Below, piece by piece: positions 31,060-31,101 of a DNA stretch of 31,101 nt. The translations under genes were made by a program, and so were the position numbers. The notes beneath the pieces are model-generated. The model was not told where the DNA came from. It saw only the letters and a program-made list of their open reading frames with translations, and made no database searches. Position 1 is the first letter of the stretch, and the number at the start of each line of letters is the position of its first letter. Source of the stretch: a virus. Location of the stretch: the IMG/VR virus record IMGVR_UViG_3300018057_000031, positions 1-31,101 of that record. One strand, given 5' to 3'.

Positions 31060-31101
31060 ATGAAAAAGCAAGCCAACCAGCGAGCAATTCGCGCCGTGCC
31101 A
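31060..31101 (+). CDS. Start of a gene running off the right edge
   Basis: ATG 31060 opens MKKQANQRAIRAVP and is still open at the end of the window. It is too short to classify; the basic, Gln-rich start could suit a DNA-binding protein. Support comes from the promoter and operator-like dyad directly upstream. Confidence 0.4.
   Translation, partial: MKKQANQRAIRAVP

Overview
This window is a stretch of a tailed-phage (or prophage-like) genome with a podovirus-type gene set: large terminase, portal, a very long nozzle-like tail protein, a head-tail adaptor-like protein, a collar-type fibre and three internal/ejection-type proteins. The genes are tightly packed and many overlap by 4 bases (ATGA or GTGA). 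No ribosomal RNA, tRNA, CRISPR array or insertion sequence was seen. The host cannot be fixed from the sequence. The scarcity of Shine-Dalgarno sequences, a secreted GH27-like enzyme carrying a GNGSGLTNI motif and a TLHFTNGLL-type C-terminus make me think of Verrucomicrobiota or a relative, but this is recollection and inference.

Layout. Positions 1-11139 are all on the minus strand, read right to left: tail-fibre-like protein, terminase large subunit, cysteine-rich protein, portal, a small protein, an ATP-grasp ligase, a ribbon-helix-helix-like protein, a small basic protein, a membrane protein, a protein with four tandem His-Cys-CxxC repeats, then three glycosyltransferase-like genes, the last cut by the window edge. 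A 44-base divergent promoter region (11140-11183) separates this from the plus-strand structural run at 11184-27334: nozzle-like protein with a large beta-repeat insertion, an antisense HNH homing endonuclease, a GH27-like secreted glycoside hydrolase, a 56-residue glycine-rich protein, collar fibre, adaptor-like protein, two internal proteins and a 1763-residue giant protein. The giant gene contains a separate 46-codon gene in another frame (22963-23103) with the best ribosome binding site in the window.

From 27335 rightward the character changes to small accessory genes: a promoter / structured RNA / intrinsic terminator unit (27397-27543), a membrane peptide, a phage Dam-type adenine methyltransferase overlapping a PD-(D/E)XK nuclease-like gene, about 530 bases with no convincing gene, and a small-gene region with its own promoters and inverted repeats (29846-31101). 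No major capsid protein, integrase, polymerase or lysin was recognised, so those should lie outside the window.

How it works together: the minus-strand operon packages DNA and also encodes an enzyme set (ligase plus glycosyltransferases) that could modify virion, DNA or host surface. The plus-strand operon builds the tail and ejection machinery and adds a secreted sugar-cleaving enzyme. A recurring theme is promoters whose -10 box ends only 6-9 bases before the ATG, suggesting leaderless mRNAs.
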